Origin: Diplocarpon mali
Lineage: Eukaryota > Ascomycota > Leotiomycetes > Helotiales > Drepanopezizaceae
Direction: 5' to 3'
DNA: 64,000 nt
Assembly: GCA_024741835.1 (NCBI GenBank)
Contig: JAENRP010000075.1
Location: 99,926-163,925, forward strand
Shown here: in pieces, positions 12,527 to 23,988 of the stretch
Layout of the letters: each line of letters begins with the position of its first letter
Numbering within the stretch: position 1 is the first letter of the stretch
Position numbers and translations under genes: made by a program
Notes under the pieces: model-generated
What the model saw: only the letters and a program-made list of their open reading frames with translations
Told to the model about the DNA's origin: nothing
Database searches by the model: none

Positions 12527-14492
12527 GGCTACGGCAGTAATGGGTCGCTATTGGGATCGCGTTTGATGCGCTTGGCGCGTCTAGAAACTAGAGCTTTGGG
12601 TTCATGGTCCAACCATGCTTCGGAAGTGGGATTCCGAGAGTATGAGCGAAACTATAGAACTGTAAGTATGGCGGATATGGCGTAGGATGGATTGATTGCT
12701 TGCTCTCCAAATCCATGTGCTGGGATCAAGTGGAGTTATGCACAGGGTCAGATTTGGGCCGCGGATTTCTGTACGGTCGATGGAGCTGTGTCGGCGCCAG
12801 CAGGCCGAGGCTTTCCAGAGAGGCCAAGACAGGTGTGGCGTGTGGCTTCAGCCCTGATCAGGTGATGATTTGTTGAGCTGGAACTTGGCAATGCCAACGT
12901 GAAGCTGGATGGACCACCGAGTATCTCCTGCTGTATGTATACCTCTTCACCCGTTTCTCCCAGAGAATCTCTCAGCATTACTTCGTCTGTCGCCACGCCG
13001 GTGTCCTGGCTCGGTTGTATTCCATCAGGTCGTCGTAAGGTCGCATCGGCTCGCTTACCATTGTCAATACAAAGTACTGACTGTATCAAACAGTTTTGCC
13101 TAGGTCCCTAGGTAAGGTAGGTACAATTGACCGGGAAAATGCCGAAACTTGCCCAGGGGAAAAAGTACAAAGCGTTCTAAAGCTTGGTATATTTCAGAGC
13201 GTGCTCTTCCGGTTTTACTGTGTTGTTTCTGCAGCTTCGGATCAGGATCCACTTGAGAAATCCCGCCTGATTCGATAGCGATGTACAGTGAGACCTCAAG
13301 TACTGATTCTGTCGTTTGCTGAAGTGCATGTTGACTTGAGCCTCTGAAGCGCTCGAGGGTCTTCAAGAACACATCAGAGGAAGATAGTAAGCCTTGTCTA
13401 AAGATGATGTCACTGCGAGGATTCTCTGTTTACTGTCCATACGAGGACGTTCGGCTCCCCGGCTGCTGTGGAGAGAGACTTTTGTTCTCGTACATCAGCA
13501 AAGCTCCTTGCCTGGGTGTTGCAGTGGCAATGAGGAAACGTGACAAGCAACTGTCAGGGCGACTCAACCTCAGGAGGATGGCGACGTCAATGAGCTTGGT
13601 GAGCTTGGAAAGATGTGGTCTTCACATGCAAGATGCATTACCGGCCCTTGGCCCTTGGGGAGATTGAAGAACTTGGATGCACCACCAATGACGCATAAGG
13701 GCTATGGATGTGCACTTCGCACCAGTCGACTCCTGCGTACAGTAAACCTGTTCTAGGAGGGGGTCCCTACGCTCGCCATCTACATCCACCCAACAACGCG
13801 TTCTTCGCATCGCACCTCAACCTGTGCTTGTTGGTAGTTTTACCTGTCGGTAGGGAGGTATCTTGGCCGGTGGGTAGACCTCAAACACCCAGAACAGGGC
13901 CATATTCTAACGCGGGGGAATTCCACCCTTCCCTACCCCTCCTCTTCGCGGATCCCTGATATCTTCGCCCGTGCTGATGATGTTTCAAGCGCGCTGCGTC
14001 GAGTCAAATCCGAATCAAGGTGGCGTGGGTAAGCCAGGTCTAACGAAAACTACCAGGTCGTAGAGGTTAGTTTAGGATATCATCAGGCTTGCGTTGTTGC
14101 TCAAGGCCCAGACCCCGTAGAGATCCGCACCGCCCGAATCCAGGCCCGCAGTGCGTCGGCAAAAGCTCGGGATCAAGCGTACTCGACTGCTGTAGTGCGT
14201 CCCATCTTCATCATGCCGAGCGAGCAATGGAGGGATATCTGGGATTCTGGAATTCTGGGAACGAACAACAACCCGCCAGCTTCAAAGATGCACACCGGTG
14301 TCCTGCCGTCCTTTTCCCCGCCGGCATCCTCTTTTCAGACATTGCCAATCGCTCGTCGGGTATATGCACACACACATATATAACGCCGTCTCCCCACGAT
14401 ACCAGGTCTTCCTGATTCAAGTCGACGTCAATTGAGTCTGTCATTTCAGCATTTCCAACCTGCTTCCATTGGCGATAGCGAAGCGAGGCGAG
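12527..14492. other. Divergent intergenic region, about 2 kb
   Basis: This separates the starts of PEX6 (minus) and the sterol-ester lipase gene (plus), so it should hold both promoters. Open frames are short and inconsistent in composition. I see no RNA gene, transposon or conserved motif that I can support. Confidence 0.5.
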
Positions 14493-16709
14493 ATGTCTAC
14501 GACAAGCAGTCACACAGCACCCGCTACGGTACTGCCCACGACGGCAATCAAGTACGCACACCAAGCAGAGAGACTGTCTCTGGCAGCACTAGGACAGGAC
14601 AGCGATGGGTCGGGCATGGCTGTGGAAGCCCTCTACATAACACCGCAAGATGCAATTGTCATCACGGGAAATGGTGGACGACTACCTGCGGTCCCGTTGG
14701 CGGAGGCGGCGAAGCTCAATCGACTGAAGGCTGCGGTGGAAGGGGACCCGAATGAGACGTTGGAGGCCGCAATGATGGAAAAATCGGTTTCGGAAGACGG
14801 GCGGCCGGATTCGCAGAATTGGAACCCTATGCAAAAGACTGGTGAAGGGTCTCTGCGACGAGCCATGCCCCCTTCACGAACGAACCCGCTGTTCCCGCCT
14901 CTACCGCTCTATGGGCCGTCCTCTGTATCGCGCGATCTGCAGTGCATGGTCTTCCGAGCCTCTTCATTCATTCTTTCGGGCTGCTTCTTGGGACTCATTG
15001 TGTTTGGAGCAGCAGTTACGAGTTTGAGGCCAATGTTCACCCATGTTTGGTTACGTCTGACTTGGCGAAGTCCCGACGCGAGGCGACCCTTCCACGAAGA
15101 TGAGAAGCGGCTGAAGAGATTGAGAAAAGAGGAGGAAAAAGAATGGAGCAAAAAGCAGAAAACGTGGACGGATTCGGCTGTAAAAATGCATGCTATCAAT
15201 GACGACGAGGCGGACCAAAGCGAGTTCATACCTACAGAAGGTGGACCAGACCCTTTGGTCTGCGATGTTGGATACTACGCTCGAAGGGTTGGACTCGATA
15301 TGGAGGCATTCAAAGTCCAGACGGAGGATGGATTCATCATTGATCTATGGCACATATATAACCCCTCGGAGTACACACCAATGTCGGATGTCGAACACTC
15401 AGCAAGAGGTCCCGATCTATTCGCTAGCGCTGGTCCCTGCCGGTCGCCAACTACTCAGAAGCCGAAGTTTCCCATCCTCATGATCCACGGACTGCTCCAG
15501 TCATCTGGAGCCTATTGTACGAACGATGACAGGTCTCTTGCATTCTATCTCTGCAAGTCCGGGTACGACGTATGGCTCGGGAACAACCGATGCGGTTTCA
15601 ACCCTGACCATACTCTCCTCTCCTCCCCCGACCCCCGCATGTGGGCATGGAACATAAGGCAGATGGGCGTAATGGATCTTCCCGCCCTAACCTCCCGGGT
15701 CCTCTCCGAAACAGGTTTCTCCAAACTCGGGCTGATCGCTCACTCGCAAGGCACGACGCAAACCCTCGTCGCCCTAGCCAAAGAACAACGTCCGGAACTG
15801 GGCGACAAACTCACCGTTTTCTGCGCGTTGGCCCCAGCCGCCTACGCCGGCCCGTTAATCGGCAAAGCCTACTTCAAATTTATGCGCATGATCTCCCCGG
15901 CATTCTTCCGCATCATCTTCGGCATCCACGCCTTCATCCCACTAATGATGACCATGCACAGCATCATCCCCGGCAAGCTCTTTGGCGCCATGGGCTACGT
16001 CGTCTTCCACTTTCTCTTCAACTGGAGCGACTTCCGCTGGGACCGCGGCTTGCGCGATCGCTGCTTCCAATTTTCGCCTGTGTATGTCAGCGCAGAGAGC
16101 ATGAGGTGGTGGCTCGGCCGTGAGTGTTTCGCGAAACATAAATGTATCCTTGCTACGCGGGAGGAGAGTCATGCCGAGGATGCAGAGGACGATATGGAGG
16201 ATTCTTGCATACGATCTGAGCAGGAAGCCAACTCATCCTCGCCGCGCGATAGGCCGTCGCAGGCTCAACGCAGTTTAGAGGCCAGGAAGAAGCATGAGCG
16301 TAGACCAAGAGGAGCGACTGCTTGGTATAATGAGCAAGTACCCCCGTTTGCATTTTGGGTTACTGGATCCGACGACCTGGTCGACGGAAGGAGATTGTTG
16401 AGACGCTTTGAGAGGGGCAGGGAACCGCATGCACGGATTGTGCATAGCAACGTCATCGAGGAGTATGAACATCTAGATGTGATTTGGGCGATGGATTGCA
16501 TCGAAAAAGTAGGTCGAGAAGTGAAAGAAGTGTTGTGGAAGACGTGTGATGTCCGGCACCAGGTAAGGACTCCGAAAGGCTGCGAAGACGTAGAGGCGTG
16601 GCACGATCCGAAGTTTGATGAGAAAGTCGATAGCGACGTAGGTGCCGATGGAGCTAGTGAGGAGAAAGAAGAGGATGATCAAAGTAGCAGTGAGAGTCCG
16701 GGCGAGTAG
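14493..16709 (+). CDS. Sterol ester hydrolase / triacylglycerol lipase of the Tgl1-Yeh family
   Basis: Single-exon gene of 738 aa. The open frame extends 8 codons upstream but the first ATG is at 14493 (MSTTSSHTAP). A single N-terminal membrane segment lies at about residues 158-175 (FILSGCFLGLIVFGAAV), followed by a basic/acidic linker. The lipase-associated domain begins at GYYARRVGL and leads into the alpha/beta-hydrolase fold. The oxyanion motif is ILMIHGLLQ, the nucleophile elbow is LIAHSQGTT (Ser about 418), the acid is in VTGSDDLVD, and the His is in EEYEHLD (about 660). This matches membrane-anchored acid-lipase-like enzymes that hydrolyse steryl esters at lipid droplets or the plasma membrane. 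The elbow reads A-H-S-Q-G instead of G-H-S-Q-G. The acidic, Ser-rich insert at about 560-600 and the C-terminal tail look disordered. Confidence 0.9.
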   Translation: MSTTSSHTAPATVLPTTAIKYAHQAERLSLAALGQDSDGSGMAVEALYITPQDAIVITGNGGRLPAVPLAEAAKLNRLKAAVEGDPNETLEAAMMEKSVSEDGRPDSQNWNPMQKTGEGSLRRAMPPSRTNPLFPPLPLYGPSSVSRDLQCMVFRASSFILSGCFLGLIVFGAAVTSLRPMFTHVWLRLTWRSPDARRPFHEDEKRLKRLRKEEEKEWSKKQKTWTDSAVKMHAINDDEADQSEFIPTEGGPDPLVCDVGYYARRVGLDMEAFKVQTEDGFIIDLWHIYNPSEYTPMSDVEHSARGPDLFASAGPCRSPTTQKPKFPILMIHGLLQSSGAYCTNDDRSLAFYLCKSGYDVWLGNNRCGFNPDHTLLSSPDPRMWAWNIRQMGVMDLPALTSRVLSETGFSKLGLIAHSQGTTQTLVALAKEQRPELGDKLTVFCALAPAAYAGPLIGKAYFKFMRMISPAFFRIIFGIHAFIPLMMTMHSIIPGKLFGAMGYVVFHFLFNWSDFRWDRGLRDRCFQFSPVYVSAESMRWWLGRECFAKHKCILATREESHAEDAEDDMEDSCIRSEQEANSSSPRDRPSQAQRSLEARKKHERRPRGATAWYNEQVPPFAFWVTGSDDLVDGRRLLRRFERGREPHARIVHSNVIEEYEHLDVIWAMDCIEKVGREVKEVLWKTCDVRHQVRTPKGCEDVEAWHDPKFDEKVDSDVGADGASEEKEEDDQSSSESPGE

Positions 16710-19700
16710 ATCGCAGGTGCATGTTTCGATGCATCAGCGGGGTGGCGTTGGTGGATGTCTAGATGGGATATACTGTGCGCGTATCTAGAGAGCAGCATTG
16801 GTTATCAAAAGCGTTGGAGCTCGGGGTATGCTCTTGATTGGACAAGATACTTTCCACGATAATGATAATAGCATGCGATTTATCACAATCCTAGCTTGGA
16901 CCCTGTATTGTTGACTTAACTTCGCCTACGACGCTTCCCTCGCTTAGCCACAACGTATCAACACCACTGATAGCTCTCAGCTCGACGATGCATCTGGATC
17001 GCCCTCTGGTTGGATTACTTTCCGGATCCTCCTGGTTGCGAAGTACCACGCAACCGTGTCTCGGCACCATGCCCCAGTAATGAAGCTCCTGGCGCGCCAG
17101 ATTGAGGGGTTAGAGGAGAAGGCGCTGGACCACGGCACCGCCAGCGGGGAGGGCTGACCTACCCGGGGGTCAAAGCCATTCCGGCCGGCTGAAAGCTCGC
17201 CGAGGACGATCAGACGATGCGTCGGGTCGCGTTCCGAAGCTTTCTGTTCCGCAGAAGCTGGCGCGGGCTTTGGTTGGAGCGACCAGCACTCGGCGAGCCC
17301 GTGAGTGGAAGGTAAGGAGGCACCCGCTCCTGTGGTGAGTGTCGGGAGCCGACCTGGTTCGAGGCGTAGTGATGACCATGTGGCTACGTTTGGTGTTGAT
17401 CGAGTGCTTGATATGTGTGCATCTTCTGGGGTCAGCGTGTAGCTCTAGCTGAGAAGTTATCCAAGGGTTGGTAGATTCAGCAGGCGACCAGAACAGGCAA
17501 GACACTGACGGCGAGTAAGGCTTCCTAGTGGTCAAGTTTGAAAGATCTTCAAAAAACGTGGTCTAAATGGTGATCAAGATCTAAGTATTGCTCAACATCA
17601 GGAGTCCCGTCACTACAAATCGCAACGGAAAGTAAAGGAAGATTGTGAGAATGAGCATTTGGTAACCGGTCTTGATTCTCGATTGATCGCCATCCAGAAC
17701 CCCACCATCGTCTAAACCGAAATCCTCTCTTCATGATACATACCTTCAATCACTGCAATGAAGTCAGCTCAATCTTCTCTCGTATTCAACGATAAGCGGA
17801 CATAAGGTATTGCAAGATCTGGGATACGTAGGCACCACCAGAAGACTGTCTCAAGAACCAAGATATCAAGAAATTGGAAAAGCAAAAGAGGATGTACGTA
17901 AAAGCACGTCTGTCCACCGCATCCTCGAACGTACAAGTATTCTGCCCCTCGCAAACCCCTGATATAACCTCCCCACGTTCCGACTCGGCAGCCCCCATGC
18001 CTTCTCCTTGCCGCGAGGCGTCTCAACTCTATTCTCATCTACCACCACCTTGGAAATGCTGTCGCTCGCGAAATCAACATCTCAATCTTCTGGTCATTAC
18101 ACCCGATGTTCAGGAAGGGGCCGGAAGGAGAAACACGTAAATGCACCATTCGAGACCAGGAACCCCTTGAGATGCTTTCATGCACGGAGAGAGCATGAGA
18201 GAGGAATTCCGGGGGGGAGTATCCCGTCCAGGAAGATGGTGTCGTCGGACGTGAGGGGATCATTCTCACGCAGGACTCTCTCTTCGGCGTCCCGCACCGT
18301 TTGGTGCTTCCGGCGATTTGCGACGACGGACTGAGGTACGGGGCCGAAACTGAAGCCGAGGACTAATCAAGACGTATCAAGTTAACGTCTTGATGCGAAG
18401 GCTCAGGTTAGTGTGGCGGGGAGACTGCTTACCAGGTTGGATGTAGTCAATCGTGTGACCGAAATGGATACTCAGAAGATTCCCACCAACTTCTCTCTGC
18501 CCAAGATACGTTGGACCATCAACCCCACTCCCCACCAGCTGATGTGTGGAAGTGGGAGGTGGCATACGTACACGCTTCCATAGCAGTCGGCCTAAGATTC
18601 CCACCCTGGCCAGTCCAAGTGCTGCTCAATACCCTCCCAATTCTCCCAGCAACAATCAAGATTTCTTCGCAATCGGCGCTTGTCGAGCTTACAATCCGAT
18701 GAAAGGCCTCTTAGACTCCCCGTCATTCCTAAGGCGTAGCGACCCCTTAGCCTCAGCGAGACTCTTACCAAGCGGCTACTCGACATAAAATTCTTTCCCA
18801 GATTTCAAACTTGGGCTGATGGTCTGGAGGTGGGGATTGACTTTGACGCTGCAGACTACCAAGTCAAAATCCGCGTCTCTTGCGAGATCTAGACAGCTTA
18901 GCAGGTGCTTGCTTCATGCTATGGAAGAGAAGATAGGAACCTTCAGAATCACCGTAGGCCTTGGTGTGTCCCGGCAATTCGTATTTCAGAATAGCCGCTT
19001 CGGCGTTCTTAACGGGACCGTTGCAAATTGCTACGATCTAGTACTTACCACTGTGCTTCATGTACGGGAGCTGTGCGCCTGATGCCCTCTCTTAACGCAG
19101 TGCCAGAAATTTCAGAAATTTCGTATCAAAGCTGGTATCGATTGCAAGTGTCTAGAGCACAACGAGTGTACCGAGCTAACATTGCGGGTATGAGATGAAA
19201 AAGCGAGTAGGGGAGTCAGGTGCCTGACGTTCACTGACGCCTGATGCTGGGAGGCTGGTGAAGCCAACTCGAATGGGTGCCATCGCTTTCCTTTTGATCT
19301 GACTTCAGAATAGTTTTATGAATGACAGGTCATTTAGGCTCTGCTCCCAGGTGAAATTTAAGTGACGACTGGGTCCCACATAGGAATGAGGGGTTCCTTT
19401 GATCTCAAGATGCGGGATCAAATTGTTTCGGCGATTAAGCAGACAGTATCATTGCTTCAAAACCAGCGTCTGCACGACGACAATCCAATATAACGTTGCT
19501 ACGATACCTCAACTGCAGTTATGCCATGGGTGCAGCAGACACTTTTCTGAATATAGTCTGGATTAGACTGAGGAGAGGGGGGCAAGGGTCAGGAGGAGGA
19601 GGAACATGATTAAACACCCAGGAATGTTCGACATCACAAATACGCAAACAAGAAAACAGGAGGTGATTATCAAGTCATTTTTGTCTTTGATGAATTTTTC

Positions 19701-20188
19701 ATCTCCCATTGATCAATCGATCGCTCTTCCCGACCATTCCAACTCCCAGCCGCCAAAGACGAGCAGGTCAGAATCGAAAAATCAAGAGAAAATTGTGGCC
19801 GGTGCAATACCTACGCTCGCCGAGAGCCGTGTTCTTTTTATGAAGAGTGTTAGAAAAACCTCCCCAATATGCCAGACCATTGTACTCCAAACAACCAAGC
19901 CCCTCCTTAGAGGTGGCTCTCAATATAAAGTAGAAACATAACAAACAATGGGCACAGCTGCCTGCTCATAGGTGCAGATGCCTGTTCGCAGAAGGAGAAT
20001 ATAACGCCACCGTTCAATGCTTCGAAATGGGCTCTTAGAACTGCAAAAACGTGGGAAGAAATTCGAAGCTTTAAGGAATCGAGATCGGCCGTGTGAAGTC
20101 GTGATGACCAAGTCTCCTTGCGTTGAAGTGCATAGGTAGCGCTCGGCGCGTTGTAGAAGAGGATATAATGATGAATTGTTGCTTCGAT
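16710..20188. other. Gene-poor interval, about 3.5 kb
   Basis: This lies between the lipase 3' end and the LRG1 3' end. It contains one plausible small spliced frame on the minus strand (18178-18565, listed separately) and a plus-strand fragment at about 17040-17157 reading VMKLLARQIEGLEEKALDHG before a stop. The fragment resembles a coiled-coil end of a gag or transposase protein but is too short to assign. Nothing supportable was seen between 18800 and 20180. Confidence 0.45.
18178..18565 (-). CDS. Possible small spliced gene or gene fossil, unassigned
   Basis: Two open stretches on the minus strand join in frame across a 70-nt GTAAGC..TTAG intron: complement(join(18178..18362, 18433..18565)), 105 aa. 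The joined protein contains GPTYLGQREVGGNLLSIHFG, then SVVANRRKHQTVRDAEER and NDPLTSDDTIFLDG. This has normal protein-like composition, unlike the surrounding frames. Further protein-like but frame-broken stretches follow downstream (plus coordinates about 17930-18090, for example KEKAWGLPSRNVGRLYQGF), so this may be the intact part of a decayed larger gene. I do not recognise the family. The upstream ATG may not be the true start. Confidence 0.33.
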
Positions 20189-23100
20189 TCAACTTGCTCC
20201 AGTCACGCCAACTGAGCCGTTTCGGGGGCGACCCCATGCTGAATTCCGGTACTCTCGTCTTTGCTCCTGCTGGCTATCCGGAGTACCTTTGCGGCGAATG
20301 AAAGGGGGCGGAGCTTCAAGGTCCTGGCCTTGCCACTGCTGGGCCGGTGGCGTGTTTTGATTTGAATTCGCAGCATATGGCGCGGAGGGATCTTGCACGT
20401 GTCGAACACTGCTTTCCTTTGGCCAAGCGCGGGCCTGAGAAGAATCGGCATCGACCCGTGTGACAACTGGCGCTAAAGGTCGCCCGCCACTATCTCTGGT
20501 CCTACCTAACGGTGAAGATTCAGTCTCGACAGTGTGCCGTGGTCCACCGTTGGCACCAAGATCGCCGTAGCGCTTGAGAATCTCTTTCGTAGTGATATCG
20601 CCTGGGTTGTTGAAGAGTGACTGATCACCCAAGATTGACAACAGATCTTGAGGAACCTAGATAGTTATTAGTCGCGAACTGGAAACTGAGCATCGGTCAA
20701 ACTTACTTCACACATCTGCTCGTTGTATTCGATGAGCGTGTGTACGACCTCGATTGCCAGGAAATTATCATCAACGGGTGTCTTGGCGTTGGTATAGAGA
20801 ATGTTAGGGGCAATGACGGTGGCCAGATTATGAGTATCCATCTTGGAGCCTGATTCTTCGTCGACCTGGTGGAAAGTGCCAACAAAATTGAAAAATGAGC
20901 ACAGGACTTCCAGGCAGTCTCGATGGGTCTTGGGCAACAGGCAACAGGTTAAATGAACAACCCGTCGCCTCTTGTCATCGTCGGTAATCTTCTGCGATGC
21001 GATAAAGAGTCGATGCAGCTTGAAGGTCAGTAGCGGATCCGGAAGCTCCCGAAGGTACTTCTTCAGTAGAGCCGCAACCTGCACAACATTCTCCTTGGTG
21101 AAGTCCACACCTTCCATCCCATCCTTATCGATTGCTGCCATCGTCTCATTGAGCCGCTTGATGTTACCATTCTTACGGAAAACACCTTCCACAGAGAGGT
21201 CCATCGTGCGCATTGTTCGTACGGCATCGTCAACGATCGCAGGAACTCGCAGCGTACCCGGTCCGATGCCCTCTGTTGACTCCGCTCCGTCCCGGTCGAT
21301 GATAACCTCGAGAGGGACACCGAATACACCCTTCTTCTTCCCACCTTTCTTGCCGTCATTCTTCAGAGCCTTGCCGACTTTGTTCCAAAATGTTGGCTTT
21401 CTCGTCTCAATCAAGCCGAGGAGCTCTTCCATCGTGAAGTGGCCCTCTAGCATGGGCTGCATTGCAATAACAGCTACATGACGTATGATGAAGTACTCTA
21501 ATGCGGAGAGTTCGCCGAAATACCTCCTCCCTTGTCTTGGTGCTGAGTCTCCTGATGCAGGCTGGTCGAGAGGACCGCCGCCAGATGTATTCCGGTTATG
21601 ACCGTTGACAAGTTTCGGGAGGTTAGGATCTGTCATGGAGGTTCGGAAAAGCTCATGTCGGTGCTTGTAAGCATTTGGGCGCTGGTCTTTAGCTTGTTCA
21701 GAAGCGGCAATTCTTGGAATGTCATCCAAAGTGATCCCGTTGCTGCCACCATACATAAGCTCAGTGCGCGCATCGCTAGCACCATCTCGATCCCCCAGGG
21801 CTCGAGTGTTCAAATCCCGTCTATCAGATCCATCGGCTCCACCTTGCCCGGAACCGTCGTTAGGACCTTCAATAATCCGGGAAGTCCTACCTTTCTTGAT
21901 CGTTGTAGAGAGGTGTTTATCCATGCGCGTACTCCTCAGCCGACGCACATCGTTGAGTGTGTTCTCGTAAGAAATAGTGGATGCGCGCTTGTCGTTTGAA
22001 TCGCCGCCAAATGATTTTGAACGTGTATCTGACCTAAGCAGAGGGGCATCGTTCTGAGAAAGTAATCGGTGGCCTTCGGAGGAATCGTATCCATTCAGAT
22101 TTGGATCGTCCGATGTGTGGGGCAGAGCTCCACTATCTCGAAGCTCTTCGATGAGCGATGCTAGCGAGACACGCAAAACGAAGACATACTCTTGCAGTCT
22201 GGTGATTCGATTAAACCCGCCGACTGCGCCTCGAGTATTACCCTCGCAGTTGTTGCAGAAGATAAGACGGTCATGATCGCTCCACCTAACATCTTCAAGA
22301 TTTTGGCCAAGCTCTCGAGAACATTTAGCACATTTTAGGCAAGCCAGATGCCATCTCTGATGCACAAGACAGGCGCATTCATCCTCAACAGTAGCTCGAC
22401 AAATAGGGCATTGATCCATCTTCGAGGTACCGAGTTTCGGTATTCCGGTGACCGACTCAAGCGATCGATCGTCATACTTGATGGCTTCCATATCGCCGAG
22501 GTCTTGGAGGAACTCCTGCAAGCACCCCGAGCTTTGATGCTCTCGCTCCACCTTCAAAGAACCCTGCAGGCATATACGAATCAGGAGTTTCAAGTAATGT
22601 GCCAAACCAGTTACCAACGCAAGGAGCTCTTGGGTGACTCCGAGTTTTCTGACGCCACCGGCTTGGCTTGCTCTGAGTAATTTGAAGAAAGCAACAATCT
22701 TCTTGCATAGCAGCTTTGCTTCTCTCGAGTAGGAAAGTCCTACCAGCTGTTAATGCATATAACAATGAAATCTTGGTTCACACACCTTTAGGTCCAGCCT
22801 GTGTCATTGCAGCGTCTAGCTTATCGGCAGAACGGAACAAGACATCCACATGACTAATAAACTGCCTAGCAATCAGGACCCCATCCATGTAAGCACCATT
22901 ACTGACGTGCAATAGCATGTCTGAAATACAGGAGGCTGAGGATTCTTCAAAGGTTGAAAGAACACTCCAGATCTTGTAAACCTTCTCTTCCATCTGCTCT
23001 TCTTTGCATCTGACTGCGTTCCGACCTTCTTCATCAGTTATGTCTTCAGTCTCCGGTTGGGATTCATCCTTCTCCTTCTTCTCCTGCGAAGAAGCAAGTC

Positions 23101-23988
23101 TAACGTTCCAGAATTTGTGAATCATATAGCATTCGGGATGCCAATGTTGGTCCTGCCCATTTCTGTAGATTTCGACAAACTGCTTGAGGATCGCGGTGTG
23201 ACAACCATTACACTTTTGTGCAAATTGTGTTGAATAATGGTAATGGCAATAGACCTGTTCATCGTGCTCATAATAACTGTCTGTTGCTCCAAATATTGTA
23301 GTGCAGACTGAGCACGTGAAATGGTCGATATGATACTTTCTATCCAGGGCTGTGATATAAGACCCTCGAAGGGCCCCATTACACTTGTAGCATATGAGAT
23401 CCAGTCGTCGAAAGTAATCTGTTTCACAAAGGGGGTATTGGCTTCCACTATTTTCTTCGTCATCAACTGGGAAGAATTTTGATGCTACAATCTCTCCACA
23501 GTCCTGGCAGTGAAAACGTCAGCTAAACCCTAGAAATTTTGGGAGGCCCTTACCCGACATCTAAAACAGTCCAAGTGCCATGTGCCCTCTAATGCTCTAA
23601 CAAACTGGCCGGTTAAGGGTTCCCCGCATTTCTTGCAAAGTCTCAATTGTCCAGAGGGCGTTCTTCCATTGCGCTCATGACGCCTAGTACGTGATCGCTG
23701 CCGCTCTTCGCTAGTCTTTGCTAAAGCGCCTTCTCTGTTTCGCTCTCTGCCACTTGCGCTCCCAGATGGAGATGCAGCTAATCTGTTGTCTGATCCAAAT
23801 GCTCCATTTGGCCTAGGCAGTGAATCTTGGAGGTCTCTTTCAGATTGGTGTCTGCCCTTTTCTTCTGTGCGTGGTTGTCTTGTGTACTCTCCTGCAATGT
23901 TGTCTCTATCTGGATCGTATGCAGTATACTGCCCCCTGTTATAGCCACTGTCTCCAGATGGGCCTCCCTCTGATTGAGGACTCATCAT
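20189..23988 (-). CDS. LRG1: Rho GTPase-activating protein with LIM domains, Lrg1 type
   Basis: Model: complement(join(20189..20656, 20707..22739, 22786..23503, 23554..23988)), 1217 aa with the ATG at 23988. Introns are 46-50 nt. LIM fingers follow in order: CKKCGEPLTG..DCGEIVASKFF, then CYKCNGALRG..CHYHYS, then CNGCHTAILKQ..HWHPECY. A further finger, CPICRATVEDECACL..CNNC, comes after a spacer. The RhoGAP domain starts near residue 850 at FGVPLEVIIDRDG, with the catalytic Arg in EGVFRKNGNIKRL (about 902) and the KYLRELPDPLL helix. Lrg1 turns off Rho1, limiting cell-wall glucan synthesis and controlling hyphal tip growth. The frame is open 41 codons above the ATG, to a TTG at 24111 where the sequence looks like a natural start (DFDTLTIAPSSQ). 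The start is therefore uncertain. Confidence 0.94.
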
